Shown: positions 1-7,054 of the stretch, in pieces
Position numbering within the stretch: the stretch's first letter is position 1
Layout: the number at the start of each line of letters is the position of its first letter
Assembly: GCA_002402325.1 (NCBI GenBank)
Contig: DHFQ01000029.1
Location: 1-28,938, forward strand
Reading direction: 5' to 3'
Length of the DNA stretch: 28,938 nucleotides
From: Candidatus Aminicenantes bacterium UBA4820
Lineage (GTDB): Bacteria > Acidobacteriota > UBA4820
Translations under genes and position numbers: made by a program
Notes under the pieces: model-generated
Told to the model about the DNA's origin: nothing
The model's database searches: none
What the model saw: the letters and a program-made list of their open reading frames with translations, nothing else

Positions 1-108
1 TCAAATAAAGATATAAATCAATGTCCGATTTTGGGATCGAAGATTCTTGTAATTCGTAGAATTTACCTTCGTCAAATATAGATACAATTCAACATCGGAT
101 TTTGGGTT
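1..108. repeat. Imperfect direct repeat pair at left edge
   Basis: Bases 1-37 and 72-108 align without gaps with 30 of 37 positions identical, both ending in a GATTTTGGG core. The offset is 71 bp. The first copy starts exactly at the window edge, so the array may continue to the left. No reading frame is evident across it. Its role is unknown. Confidence 0.6.
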
Positions 109-121
109 TTTATGAAATTAT

Positions 122-150
122 TTGCAACAAATTTTGTTTTATTTTATCCT
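122..150 (+). promoter_or_regulatory. Possible promoter of the ccmE operon
   Basis: TTGCAA (122-127) and TATCCT (145-150) are separated by 17 bp, about 35 nt before the ccmE start. The -10 match is mediocre and other AT-rich hexamers lie nearby (TAATAT at 151-156), so this is a weak call. An upstream ccm gene outside the window could also read through. Confidence 0.3.
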
Positions 151-187
151 TAATATTCTTTATAGCCTTTTTTTGGGGAGTATTTTG

Positions 188-589
188 ATGAAAGTTAAAG
201 CGATTATAGGAACTACGATAATTTTAGGAGCAATATTCCTATTCTTCTTGATGGGAGGAGGCAAAGGCGCAAAAGTTTTTTACCAGACACCGACAGATTT
301 TTTAAAATCGAATTTTAACAATGGTGAAAGGGTAAGATTGACGGGCAAAGTTGAGAAGGGGAGCATTTCAATTAAAGATAATAAACTTGACCTAAATTTC
401 AATTTAATTGATGAAAATGAAAAGGTAAAAGTTCACTACAAAGGAACAGTTCCTGAGGCTTTTGCGGAAGGACTTGAAGTTGTGGCAGATGGTAGAAACA
501 TAAATGGTATCTTTGAAGCAAAGGAAATCATTGTAAAATGCCCTTCAAAATATGAATCCAAACTTGATAACAAAGTAGATAAAAAATGA
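188..589 (+). CDS. ccmE: Cytochrome c maturation heme chaperone CcmE, CXXXY type
   Basis: CcmE takes heme from the CcmABCD complex and carries it to CcmF on the outer face of the cytoplasmic membrane, in System I cytochrome c biogenesis. The 133-aa protein has one N-terminal membrane helix (about residues 4-23) and then the periplasmic OB-fold domain, with family motifs VFYQTPTDF (30-38) and VHYKGTVPEAFAEG (82-95). The classical heme-binding His motif HDENY is replaced by CPSKY, with Cys118 and Tyr122, matching the known CXXXY variant of archaea and Desulfovibrio-like bacteria. The ATG at 188 is chosen because GGGGAG (175-180) lies 7 nt upstream; an in-frame TTG at 122 has no such site. The stop overlaps the ccmF start (ATGA). 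Confidence 0.93.
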   Translation: MKVKAIIGTTIILGAIFLFFLMGGGKGAKVFYQTPTDFLKSNFNNGERVRLTGKVEKGSISIKDNKLDLNFNLIDENEKVKVHYKGTVPEAFAEGLEVVADGRNINGIFEAKEIIVKCPSKYESKLDNKVDKK

Positions 590-2652
590 GAATAGTTGGG
601 CTTTACTCCCTTTATTTTGCACACGCCCTCGCTCTGTGGGGAATAGTCGTCTCCTTAATTGCAGTTTTTAAAAAAGATTTAAGGGGATTAAAAAGTTCTG
701 AAAGAACGCTTATTTCTATTTTTATTCTTACGACAATTTCAGTTATGTCTCTGTTGGTAGCCTTTCTTAAAGATGATTTTACAATCAGATATGTCTATGA
801 CTACTCACGAACGACTCAACCTTTAATTTACAAAATATCGGCGTTATGGGGAGGAATGGATGGAAGCCTCCTTTTCTGGGAATGGCTTCTCTCTTTGTAT
901 AGTATCCTCGCAATTTATTTAGCAAGAAAGAAAATTTTTAACCTTATTCCCTTTTCTTCATTCATCTTTTTCCTTGTTCAAGGGTTCTTCCTCTTCATCT
1001 TGACATTTAAAACAAACCCATTCGCTCCACTTCTTGATCCTTCAGGAGTAGCCGTCTCTTCTCAAGTTGCATCAACAATTGATGGTAATGGTTTAAACCC
1101 ACTTTTGCAAAATCTCTATATGGCAATTCATCCGCCATTGCTATATTTTGGCTTTGTTGGGTTAACAATTCCCTTTGCATATCTTCTCTCCGCTTTATGG
1201 GAAAGGGAGAAGAAGCCTCTCTATCTTGTCCCTTTGAGATACTTTAGTTTGTATTCATGGTTGACACTTGGAATGGGGATAGTTTTTGGCTCATATTGGG
1301 CATATCTTGAACTTGGCTGGGGAGGTTACTGGGCGTGGGATCCCGTTGAAAATGCCTCTTTGATGCCCTTTTTAACTGCAACCGCATTTCTCCATTCACT
1401 CTTTATGGAAAAAAAGAGAGGTTTATTCAAAAGTCTAAACTATTTTCTTGTTGTTGCTACTTTTGTTTTGAGCATTTATGGGACTTATCTTACAAGAAGC
1501 GGCGTCTTGCAAAGTGTTCACTCCTTTGGTCAGGAAAGTTCATCAGTTCCCTGGGTTTTCCAGTTGGGTAATATTTTTCTTTTTTTTATGGCTTTAATAA
1601 TCATTTTGAGTCTGATTATTGCTTTCTTAAGAAGAGACATTTTGAAATCAAAAGGTGAAATTGAATCTTCATTGAGCAAAGAAAGTATGGTTTTATATGG
1701 GAATATTCTTTTTATAATTTTTACCTTTTTTGTCTTTTTTGGTGTAACAAGCCCAATTTTTTACAGGATATTTTATGGAAAGGAACTCCACAATGGTGTT
1801 GAATTCTATACTCCAAAAGCAATTCCTGTAACACTTTTGATCCTTCTCGTTATGGCGATAGCGACTGTCGCTCCGTGGGGAAAGGGAAGTAAAGACAATT
1901 TAAAGAAAAATCTAATTTTTCCGGTTATAGTTGGCTTTTTTACCGCTATTGCTGGATTTTTGGTTCTCTATAGTAACCCTTTTTTCTTTAATTCTCTCTC
2001 TTTCAAAGATAAGGCAATTTATTACTTTCTATCACTTTTTGCAATTGCTGGATTTTCCGCAACTTTGATTTTTCAAGAGTTTTATAGAGGAATAAAGAGA
2101 AAGTTCAAAAAACATTCTAAAATTTTATCATTATTTGTTTTCTTCACAGATAATCCAGGAAGATACGGCGGATACACAGTTCATCTCGGGATCGTAATTT
2201 TCTGTATAGGTGTTGCATTTTCTACAACATTTCAACAAAAATTTGAAGAATCTTTAAACGTCAAAGAGTCATTTCTTGCTGATAAAGTTGTTTTTGAACT
2301 TGAAGCCCTTGACCATGATGATTTCAGAACCGATATAAACAAAGTTAATGAACTTAAAATATGGGCTTCAGTGAATCTTTTTAAAGGAGGTAAGTATCTG
2401 GGAACTTTAATTCCAGAAAGGGTTCACTACAAAAGCACAATAGAGAGAAATGAGCCTCCCTCCTATGAAGTTGCAATAAAAAGTACTCTTTTTAAAGACT
2501 ACTATTTGATTTTATCAGGATTTGATACAAATGAAGGTAGCGCAATTTTGACTCTTTTTGTCAATCCTCTCGTTTCATGGCTCTGGATTGGAAGTTTCCT
2601 GATTTTGATTGGTGGAATTATTGCTATGTTAAAAGTAAGGAGGCAAAAATGA
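586..2652 (+). CDS. ccmF: Heme lyase subunit CcmF
   Basis: CcmF is the integral membrane heme lyase that joins heme from holo-CcmE to the CXXCH motifs of apocytochromes c in the periplasm. The 688-aa protein is strongly hydrophobic with many membrane helices. The tryptophan-rich WWD motif reads WGGYWAWDPVEN from residue 245, and the conserved His contexts AIHPPLLYFG and SGVLQSVHSFG are present. A large soluble periplasmic loop lies near residues 540-655 before the last helix, as in the family. Length is close to the usual 630-690 aa. It overlaps ccmE and the next gene by 4 nt each, so translation is likely coupled. ccmA, ccmB, ccmC and ccmH are not in the window. Confidence 0.96.
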   Translation: MRIVGLYSLYFAHALALWGIVVSLIAVFKKDLRGLKSSERTLISIFILTTISVMSLLVAFLKDDFTIRYVYDYSRTTQPLIYKISALWGGMDGSLLFWEWLLSLYSILAIYLARKKIFNLIPFSSFIFFLVQGFFLFILTFKTNPFAPLLDPSGVAVSSQVASTIDGNGLNPLLQNLYMAIHPPLLYFGFVGLTIPFAYLLSALWEREKKPLYLVPLRYFSLYSWLTLGMGIVFGSYWAYLELGWGGYWAWDPVENASLMPFLTATAFLHSLFMEKKRGLFKSLNYFLVVATFVLSIYGTYLTRSGVLQSVHSFGQESSSVPWVFQLGNIFLFFMALIIILSLIIAFLRRDILKSKGEIESSLSKESMVLYGNILFIIFTFFVFFGVTSPIFYRIFYGKELHNGVEFYTPKAIPVTLLILLVMAIATVAPWGKGSKDNLKKNLIFPVIVGFFTAIAGFLVLYSNPFFFNSLSFKDKAIYYFLSLFAIAGFSATLIFQEFYRGIKRKFKKHSKILSLFVFFTDNPGRYGGYTVHLGIVIFCIGVAFSTTFQQKFEESLNVKESFLADKVVFELEALDHDDFRTDINKVNELKIWASVNLFKGGKYLGTLIPERVHYKSTIERNEPPSYEVAIKSTLFKDYYLILSGFDTNEGSAILTLFVNPLVSWLWIGSFLILIGGIIAMLKVRRQK

Positions 2653-2873
2653 CCTCCTTAATCCTTTTCCTTTTAATCACAATTGTGCTATTTTTCTATG
2701 TTTTAAGCCCATTTTTCAAAGATTTTGAGACAGTTCCTGAACAAAATGAAGAAAGAGAAGTTGAAGACTTTTTAAAGTCAAATGTGGAGGAATTTGAGGA
2801 AGATTTTGAACTTGGAAAGATAACAAAAGAGGAACTTGATAAATTTGAAGAGGATTTAAAAAAAGGAATTTAA
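2649..2873 (+). CDS. Small CcmI-like membrane protein of the ccm locus
   Basis: This 74-aa protein has one N-terminal membrane helix (residues 3-20) and then an acidic, helical, soluble tail. The segment FELGKITKEELDKFEEDL near the C-terminus resembles the short N-terminal module of CcmI (CycH), where a helix is followed by a LEYDYELGKLTEEEY-like segment. The TPR repeats of full CcmI, which hold the apocytochrome, are absent. The ATG at 2649 overlaps the ccmF stop (ATGA), and AGGAGGC just upstream serves as ribosome binding site. An earlier in-frame ATG inside ccmF would give a non-hydrophobic extension. Placement directly after ccmF supports a role in cytochrome c assembly, but the function is inferred. 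Confidence 0.7.
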   Translation: MTSLILFLLITIVLFFYVLSPFFKDFETVPEQNEEREVEDFLKSNVEEFEEDFELGKITKEELDKFEEDLKKGI

Positions 2874-2874
2874 A

Positions 2875-3873
2875 ATGGTTGAGCCAATCAAGATTGAAGA
2901 TAAAAAAGTTTATGTTTTAAATCAAAAACTTTTGCCTGAGATAAAATGGGTTGAAATTAAAGGCTTCAAAGATGGATTTAATGCAATAAAAAATATGATT
3001 GTAAGGGGAGCACCTTTAATCGGAATAACAGCGTTCTACTCTCTTGTGACAGAAGTAAATAGAAAAAACCTGAGTAAAAATGAGATTTTAAAAAAAGCGG
3101 AGTTGATGAGAACTGCAAGGCTTACAGCGGTCAATCTTGATTTTGCGATAGACAGATTTAAAGAAATCGTTGAAGAAAATTTCTCAAAAAGCAATTTTAA
3201 TAAAATTCTTTTTTCTTCCGCAAATAATTTTCATAAGAAGGAGGTTGCCGCAACGAAGAAAATTGCTCAATTTGGGCTAAAGCTTTTTGCTAAAAAAAGC
3301 ACTGTTTTAACCTACTGCAACGCGGGAAGCCTCGCTACAACAGGATGGGGAACTGCACTTGGAGTGATAAAGTGTGCCTTTAAAAAAGGAAAAATAAAAA
3401 AGGTTTTTGCCTGCGAAACAAGGCCATATCTTCAAGGTTTAAGACTTACGGCTTTTGAACTTCAAAGTGAAAAAATCCCCTTCAAAGTGGTCTGCGACAA
3501 CACAGCAGGTTTTTTGATGAAAAGAGGGGAGATTGATGCGGTTGTAGTTGGTGCTGATAGGATCGCCCTAAATGGCGATACAGCAAACAAAATTGGAACA
3601 TACACTCTTGCCGTTCTTGCAAAAGAAAACAACATTCCCTTTTATGTCGCGGCGCCAACTTCAACGATAGACAAAAATATCAAGGATGGAAGTTCTATCC
3701 CGATTGAAAAAAGGAAGGGTAGTGAGGTTCTTGAAAATGTGAAAGTCAAAGTCAATTTAAAGGATGAAGATTTCTGCTATTTTGCATTTGATATTACCCC
3801 CTATGACTTAATTGATGCAATAATCACAGAAAAGGGGACATTTCAACTGAAACCTCTCCCTACCCTCCCATGA
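2875..3873 (+). CDS. mtnA: S-methyl-5-thioribose-1-phosphate isomerase MtnA
   Basis: MtnA converts methylthioribose-1-phosphate to methylthioribulose-1-phosphate in the methionine salvage pathway, in the cytosol. The 332-aa protein has the eIF2B-like isomerase motifs in order: VRGAPLIGITA (43-53), TYCNAGSLATTGWGTALGVI (146-165) with catalytic Cys148, ETRPYLQG (181-188), and VGADRIALNGD (225-235) with catalytic Asp228. Length is typical. The usual RPTAVNL reads RLTAVNL here. It starts 1 nt after the preceding stop, with AAGGA about 8 nt upstream. No other methionine salvage genes are visible, so a relaxed role in salvage of 5'-deoxyadenosine products is also possible. The family call is firm. 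Confidence 0.95.
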   Translation: MVEPIKIEDKKVYVLNQKLLPEIKWVEIKGFKDGFNAIKNMIVRGAPLIGITAFYSLVTEVNRKNLSKNEILKKAELMRTARLTAVNLDFAIDRFKEIVEENFSKSNFNKILFSSANNFHKKEVAATKKIAQFGLKLFAKKSTVLTYCNAGSLATTGWGTALGVIKCAFKKGKIKKVFACETRPYLQGLRLTAFELQSEKIPFKVVCDNTAGFLMKRGEIDAVVVGADRIALNGDTANKIGTYTLAVLAKENNIPFYVAAPTSTIDKNIKDGSSIPIEKRKGSEVLENVKVKVNLKDEDFCYFAFDITPYDLIDAIITEKGTFQLKPLPTLP

Positions 3874-3888
3874 AAGGGGAGGAGATAA

Positions 3889-4938
3889 ATGAAATACATT
3901 CTCTCTTTTGAAACCTCCTGCGATGACACCTCAGTTGCGATTCTTGACGAAAATGGTAATGTCGTAAAAAACATCATTTCAAGCCAATTTTCAGCCCATA
4001 AACCTTACGGTGGAGTTGTTCCAGAGATTGCAAGCAGGGAACACTTAAAAAATATTGTTCCACTTTTTGAAGGAATAATTGAAGAGACAGAGGTTGATTT
4101 GAAGGATATTTGCGCAGTTGGTTCAACGAGGGGACCGGGACTTCTTGGTTCAGTTCTTGTCGGTTTTTCCTTTGCAAAGTCTCTTGCCTATTCGCTTCAA
4201 GTTCCCTACTACGGAATAAACCATATTGAAGCCCATCTCTATTCCCCGTGGATTGAAAAAAGAGACCTTCCCTTTCCAGCCCTTGTTCTCGTTGTTTCTG
4301 GTGGGCATAGCCACATCTTTTTGGTCAAAGACTTTAAAAATTATTATCTTGTTTCAGCAACGAGGGATGACGCTGCGGGCGAGGCTTTTGACAAAGTGGG
4401 GAAGAAGTTGAAAATCCCATATCCTCAGGGTCCAAAGGTTGACAAACTTGCAAGAAAAGGAAATCCAGATAAATTTCATTTTCCCCTTCCAAGAATGAAA
4501 AAGGGGAGAGACTTCTCCTTCTCCGGATTAAAAACAGCCTTTCTTTATCGGCTCAAAGAAAATAACTTTTCAATTGATAATTTTGACGAAGATAACCTTC
4601 CCGATTGGGTTTATGACATCCTTGCCTCCTTTGAAAAGGCGGTTGTAAAACACCTCACGAATAGAGTTGAAAGTGCTACTAAGAGATTTAACCCAGAATC
4701 AATTGCAATTTCTGGAGGAGTTGCCGCCAACACACTTTTGAGAGAAAAAATTAGAGAAATTGCAGACAAATTTAATCTTTCTTTATCAATTCCCTCATCG
4801 GTTTATTGCACAGACAACGCAGCGATGGTGGGATTTTTGACATATTTGAAATGGAAAGGGGGGTTGCCCTCTGAACTAAATAGTGATGCCTTTGCAACCG
4901 CACAATGGGAAAAAATTGGAGAGGTGGAAGGAAAATGA
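3889..4938 (+). CDS. tsaD: tRNA N6-threonylcarbamoyladenosine transferase TsaD
   Basis: TsaD transfers the threonylcarbamoyl group from TsaC/Sua5-made threonylcarbamoyl-AMP to A37 of ANN-decoding tRNAs, together with TsaB and TsaE. The 349-aa protein shows the ASKHA-fold N-terminus LSFETSCDDTSVAIL (5-19), the metal-binding pair His112 and His116 in NHIEAHLYSP, the phosphate loop VSGGHSH, and ISGGVAANTLLREK near the C-terminus. Length is typical. The 15-nt gap after mtnA holds GGGGAGGAG, a strong ribosome binding site. The stop overlaps the next start (ATGA). tsaB and tsaE are not in the window. Confidence 0.97.
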   Translation: MKYILSFETSCDDTSVAILDENGNVVKNIISSQFSAHKPYGGVVPEIASREHLKNIVPLFEGIIEETEVDLKDICAVGSTRGPGLLGSVLVGFSFAKSLAYSLQVPYYGINHIEAHLYSPWIEKRDLPFPALVLVVSGGHSHIFLVKDFKNYYLVSATRDDAAGEAFDKVGKKLKIPYPQGPKVDKLARKGNPDKFHFPLPRMKKGRDFSFSGLKTAFLYRLKENNFSIDNFDEDNLPDWVYDILASFEKAVVKHLTNRVESATKRFNPESIAISGGVAANTLLREKIREIADKFNLSLSIPSSVYCTDNAAMVGFLTYLKWKGGLPSELNSDAFATAQWEKIGEVEGK

Positions 4939-5222
4939 ATTTTAAAGAGGTGTGTTCAGTTTTTAGAAAAGAGGTTGAATCTTTAAAGGAGTGGACATTT
5001 TTTGATGAAGGATTTAAAAAATCTTTTCTTTTCAAGAGCCATCTTGAAGCGATTAAATTTGCTGAAAATGTTAGCCTTGAAGCGATAAGTTTAAACATTT
5101 TCCCGGAAGTTACAATAAAATTTGAAAAAGTGGAAATTTGCTTTAAGTTTGAAAGCGATTCAACCTTTTTGAAAGAGGTCGAGTTCGCCAAAAAGATTGA
5201 AAATTTACACAAAATGTTTTAG
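4935..5222 (+). CDS. Pterin-4a-carbinolamine dehydratase-fold protein, active site degenerate
   Basis: The 95-aa protein follows the pattern of the PCD/DCoH (PhhB) family: a Trp after a short helix (KEWTFF), an alternating hydrophobic strand (KKSFLFKSHLEAIKFAENV), then PEVTIKFEKVEICFKFES and a C-terminal helix (EFAKKIENLHKMF). True dehydratases carry a HHP motif where this protein has NIFPEV, and a TH where it has ES, so the catalytic histidines are missing. It may have a non-catalytic binding role, or the resemblance may be only of fold. The ATG at 4935 is preceded by GGAAGGAAA and overlaps the tsaD stop. It is the last gene of the left-hand run. The assignment is by eye and is moderate. Confidence 0.55.
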   Translation: MNFKEVCSVFRKEVESLKEWTFFDEGFKKSFLFKSHLEAIKFAENVSLEAISLNIFPEVTIKFEKVEICFKFESDSTFLKEVEFAKKIENLHKMF

Positions 5223-5245
5223 GAAACCTCCCCGAGATAATGTCC

Positions 5246-5455
5246 CGACTTTGACGGTTTAGAATGTTAATTTATTGATTATTATGATGATGCAATTTTT
5301 GGTAGGCACTATACCCCTTTTTTTGTCTTTCAGGATAACACAAAAAAGTGAATGTTAAGCCCCCTTATATTTGGCACTACCACTCAGGGTCTACTAAAAC
5401 ATCCTTATTTTACAAATAGTTATCAATCACAACCCCCTATAAACCGTCAAAGTCG
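5246..5455. repeat. Noncoding element bounded by perfect 16-bp inverted repeats
   Basis: CGACTTTGACGGTTTA at 5246-5261 is exactly complementary to TAAACCGTCAAAGTCG at 5440-5455. The 178 bp between them are AT-rich, contain no ORF beyond about 24 codons, and hold a second smaller inverted pair (TGGTAG at 5300-5305, CTACCA at 5377-5382). The whole sits in the 278-bp gap between two convergent genes. The form fits a MITE-like element or a long structured RNA or terminator. No target-site duplication is obvious in the flanks (TAATGTCC left, AGAGTCTA right). Confidence 0.6.
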
Positions 5456-5500
5456 AGAGTCTATTTTAAGCAAGATAAGTAAATCTAAATAAAATATATT

Positions 5501-6289
5501 TTACATAGGCAATGTGTGGTTTAAAGGTCCAGGCCCTTTACCTATCACAAATGGATGCTGCATAGCCTTTGCGATGTATTGTTTTGCTTTTTCAATACTT
5601 TCACCAACTCCCATTCCTTTTGAAATCAACGCAATTATTATTGAAGAAAATGTGCAGCCAAGGCCGAGTGTGTTTTTGGATGCAATCCTTGGAGCATCAA
5701 AAATGTGAAAGTGACTCCCGTCATACCACAAATCAAGTGCTCTCACTTCTTGCAAATCACTTCCGGTTATAATCACATTTTTGGCGCCTTTTCCTGCTAT
5801 GACCTTTGCAGATTCCTTTGCGCCGTTAATGTCCTTTATTTCAACACCTGAAAGGATTTCCGCCTCTTTTACATTGGGTGTAATTGCATAGGAATAAGGG
5901 AGAAGTCTACTTATCAAAACCTCGATGGCGGGATCATCAAGAAGTTTCTGCCCCTGATGGTTGTAAATTACGGGGTCAACCATTATAGGACACTTAATAT
6001 TAAGGGCATCAATTAAAGAGGATATTATTTCAATATTGAATGAAGAACTCAAATATCCTATCTTTACGCCGTGTAAAGCCATATCCTGAACTATTGCTTC
6101 AATTTGATGGCCAACAAATTCCATAGGAACGGGAAAGACCCCTGAAATTCCTTGCGTGTTTTGGGCAAGGATGCTTGTTGCAACCGCAGCTCCATAAACA
6201 CGGAAGGTTTGAAAAGTTTTTATGTCAGCAATAATTCCTGTTGCTCCGCTTGAATCAAAAGGTCCAATAGTCATTATAGTTCTGTTCAT
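5501..6289 (-). CDS. thiD: ThiD-like hydroxymethylpyrimidine (phosphate) kinase, divergent
   Basis: ThiD phosphorylates hydroxymethylpyrimidine phosphate in thiamin synthesis. The 262-aa protein has the ribokinase-fold features of PF08543: TIGPFDSSGATGIIADIKTF at the N-terminus, MVDPVIYNHQGQKLL, ITPNVKEAEIL, and the C-terminal anion-hole motif. That motif reads NTLGLGCTFSS instead of NTHGTGCTLSS. The catalytic Cys (Cys212) is kept, but the His and Thr beside it are replaced by Leu. The early GGAG loop is also altered to GATG. It is the last gene of a minus-strand operon, 18 nt after the transglycosylase, with AGGAG at 6296-6300. No other thiamin gene is in the window. A related pyridoxal or nucleoside kinase role is possible. 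Confidence 0.8.
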   Translation of the reverse strand: MNRTIMTIGPFDSSGATGIIADIKTFQTFRVYGAAVATSILAQNTQGISGVFPVPMEFVGHQIEAIVQDMALHGVKIGYLSSSFNIEIISSLIDALNIKCPIMVDPVIYNHQGQKLLDDPAIEVLISRLLPYSYAITPNVKEAEILSGVEIKDINGAKESAKVIAGKGAKNVIITGSDLQEVRALDLWYDGSHFHIFDAPRIASKNTLGLGCTFSSIIIALISKGMGVGESIEKAKQYIAKAMQHPFVIGKGPGPLNHTLPM

Positions 6290-6307
6290 TTTTTTCTCCT
6301 ATCTTTT

Positions 6308-7054
6308 TTATTCATCTTTAAAATAGATTGGCATTGAAATTACCCCACTCGGAGCGTAATCTGTATAACTTGGATTTCCCTGTTCATTTATGTGCATATA
6401 AAGAATTCTGTAAGTTGGTTTTTTGTTCTTTTGGGCTAAATAATATTTGGTGTAATCCGAAGGTGAAGCAAGAAGATTTTTTGCCTTTGTTATCAATTCA
6501 ACTTTTCCATATTTTTCAAGTATTGTAAAGACATATCTTACTGTCTCTTCATAAGGGGGAATTTTATAGCCATATTTTACAACGGCGTTCTCCCCAGCAT
6601 TGTAACCTGCAAGAATTAGTGGAATATTGTTGTCAAAATAGTTAAAAAGGAAAGATAAAAATGATGTCCCCGCTTTGATGTTTTGATCAAGATCCCACGG
6701 GTTATTTGCACCAAATCTCTTTGCAGTTTCTGGAATGACCTGCATCAATCCAATCGCACCTTTTTTTGAAACAACATTGTGCCTGAAAGAAGATTCTGCC
6801 TCTATTAGAGAACAAACAAGTTTGTAGTCAAGGCCGTTTTTCAAGCAGGCGTCTTTAACTTTCTCTTTTAAAATGCCCTTTTCTTCTTCTGACTGAGGTG
6901 GAAGTGATACTTGCCTTTCTTTCTTGGTTTTTTGTGCTTTATTCTCATTTCCTTTATTGGTAATAACAAGATTTCCACTTGAATCTTTTTCAAGTCTAAC
7001 TTGAGAAGAAATTATAATCGGAAGAATCAAAATCAAAATCAAAACTTTTTTCAT
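6308..7054 (-). CDS. Lytic murein transglycosylase, SLT domain
   Basis: The enzyme cleaves peptidoglycan glycan strands, forming 1,6-anhydromuramyl ends, outside the cytoplasmic membrane. The 248-aa precursor begins with a signal peptide (MKKVLILILILPIIISS), then a short strand-rich piece like the DUF4124 start of related enzymes (VRLEKDSSGNLVITNKG), a polar linker, and the SLT domain (about 65-215). The domain has IEAESSF with catalytic Glu87, KKGAIGLMQVIPETAKRFG, and LAGYNAGENAVVKYG. The start overlaps the rlmN stop (ATGA). A membrane-bound MltC-like form is less likely because no lipobox Cys is present. Confidence 0.93.
   Translation of the reverse strand: MKKVLILILILPIIISSQVRLEKDSSGNLVITNKGNENKAQKTKKERQVSLPPQSEEEKGILKEKVKDACLKNGLDYKLVCSLIEAESSFRHNVVSKKGAIGLMQVIPETAKRFGANNPWDLDQNIKAGTSFLSFLFNYFDNNIPLILAGYNAGENAVVKYGYKIPPYEETVRYVFTILEKYGKVELITKAKNLLASPSDYTKYYLAQKNKKPTYRILYMHINEQGNPSYTDYAPSGVISMPIYFKDE

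Noticed and set aside
4772..5212. 146-codon minus-strand ORF opposite the tsaD end and the dehydratase-like gene
   Set aside because: It is the antisense shadow of two genes with clear family motifs and ATGA coupling; its translation is low in recognisable structure.
5223..5500. Insertion sequence remnant with transposase
   Set aside because: No ORF above about 24 codons and no transposase-like segment in any frame; only the inverted ends are supported.
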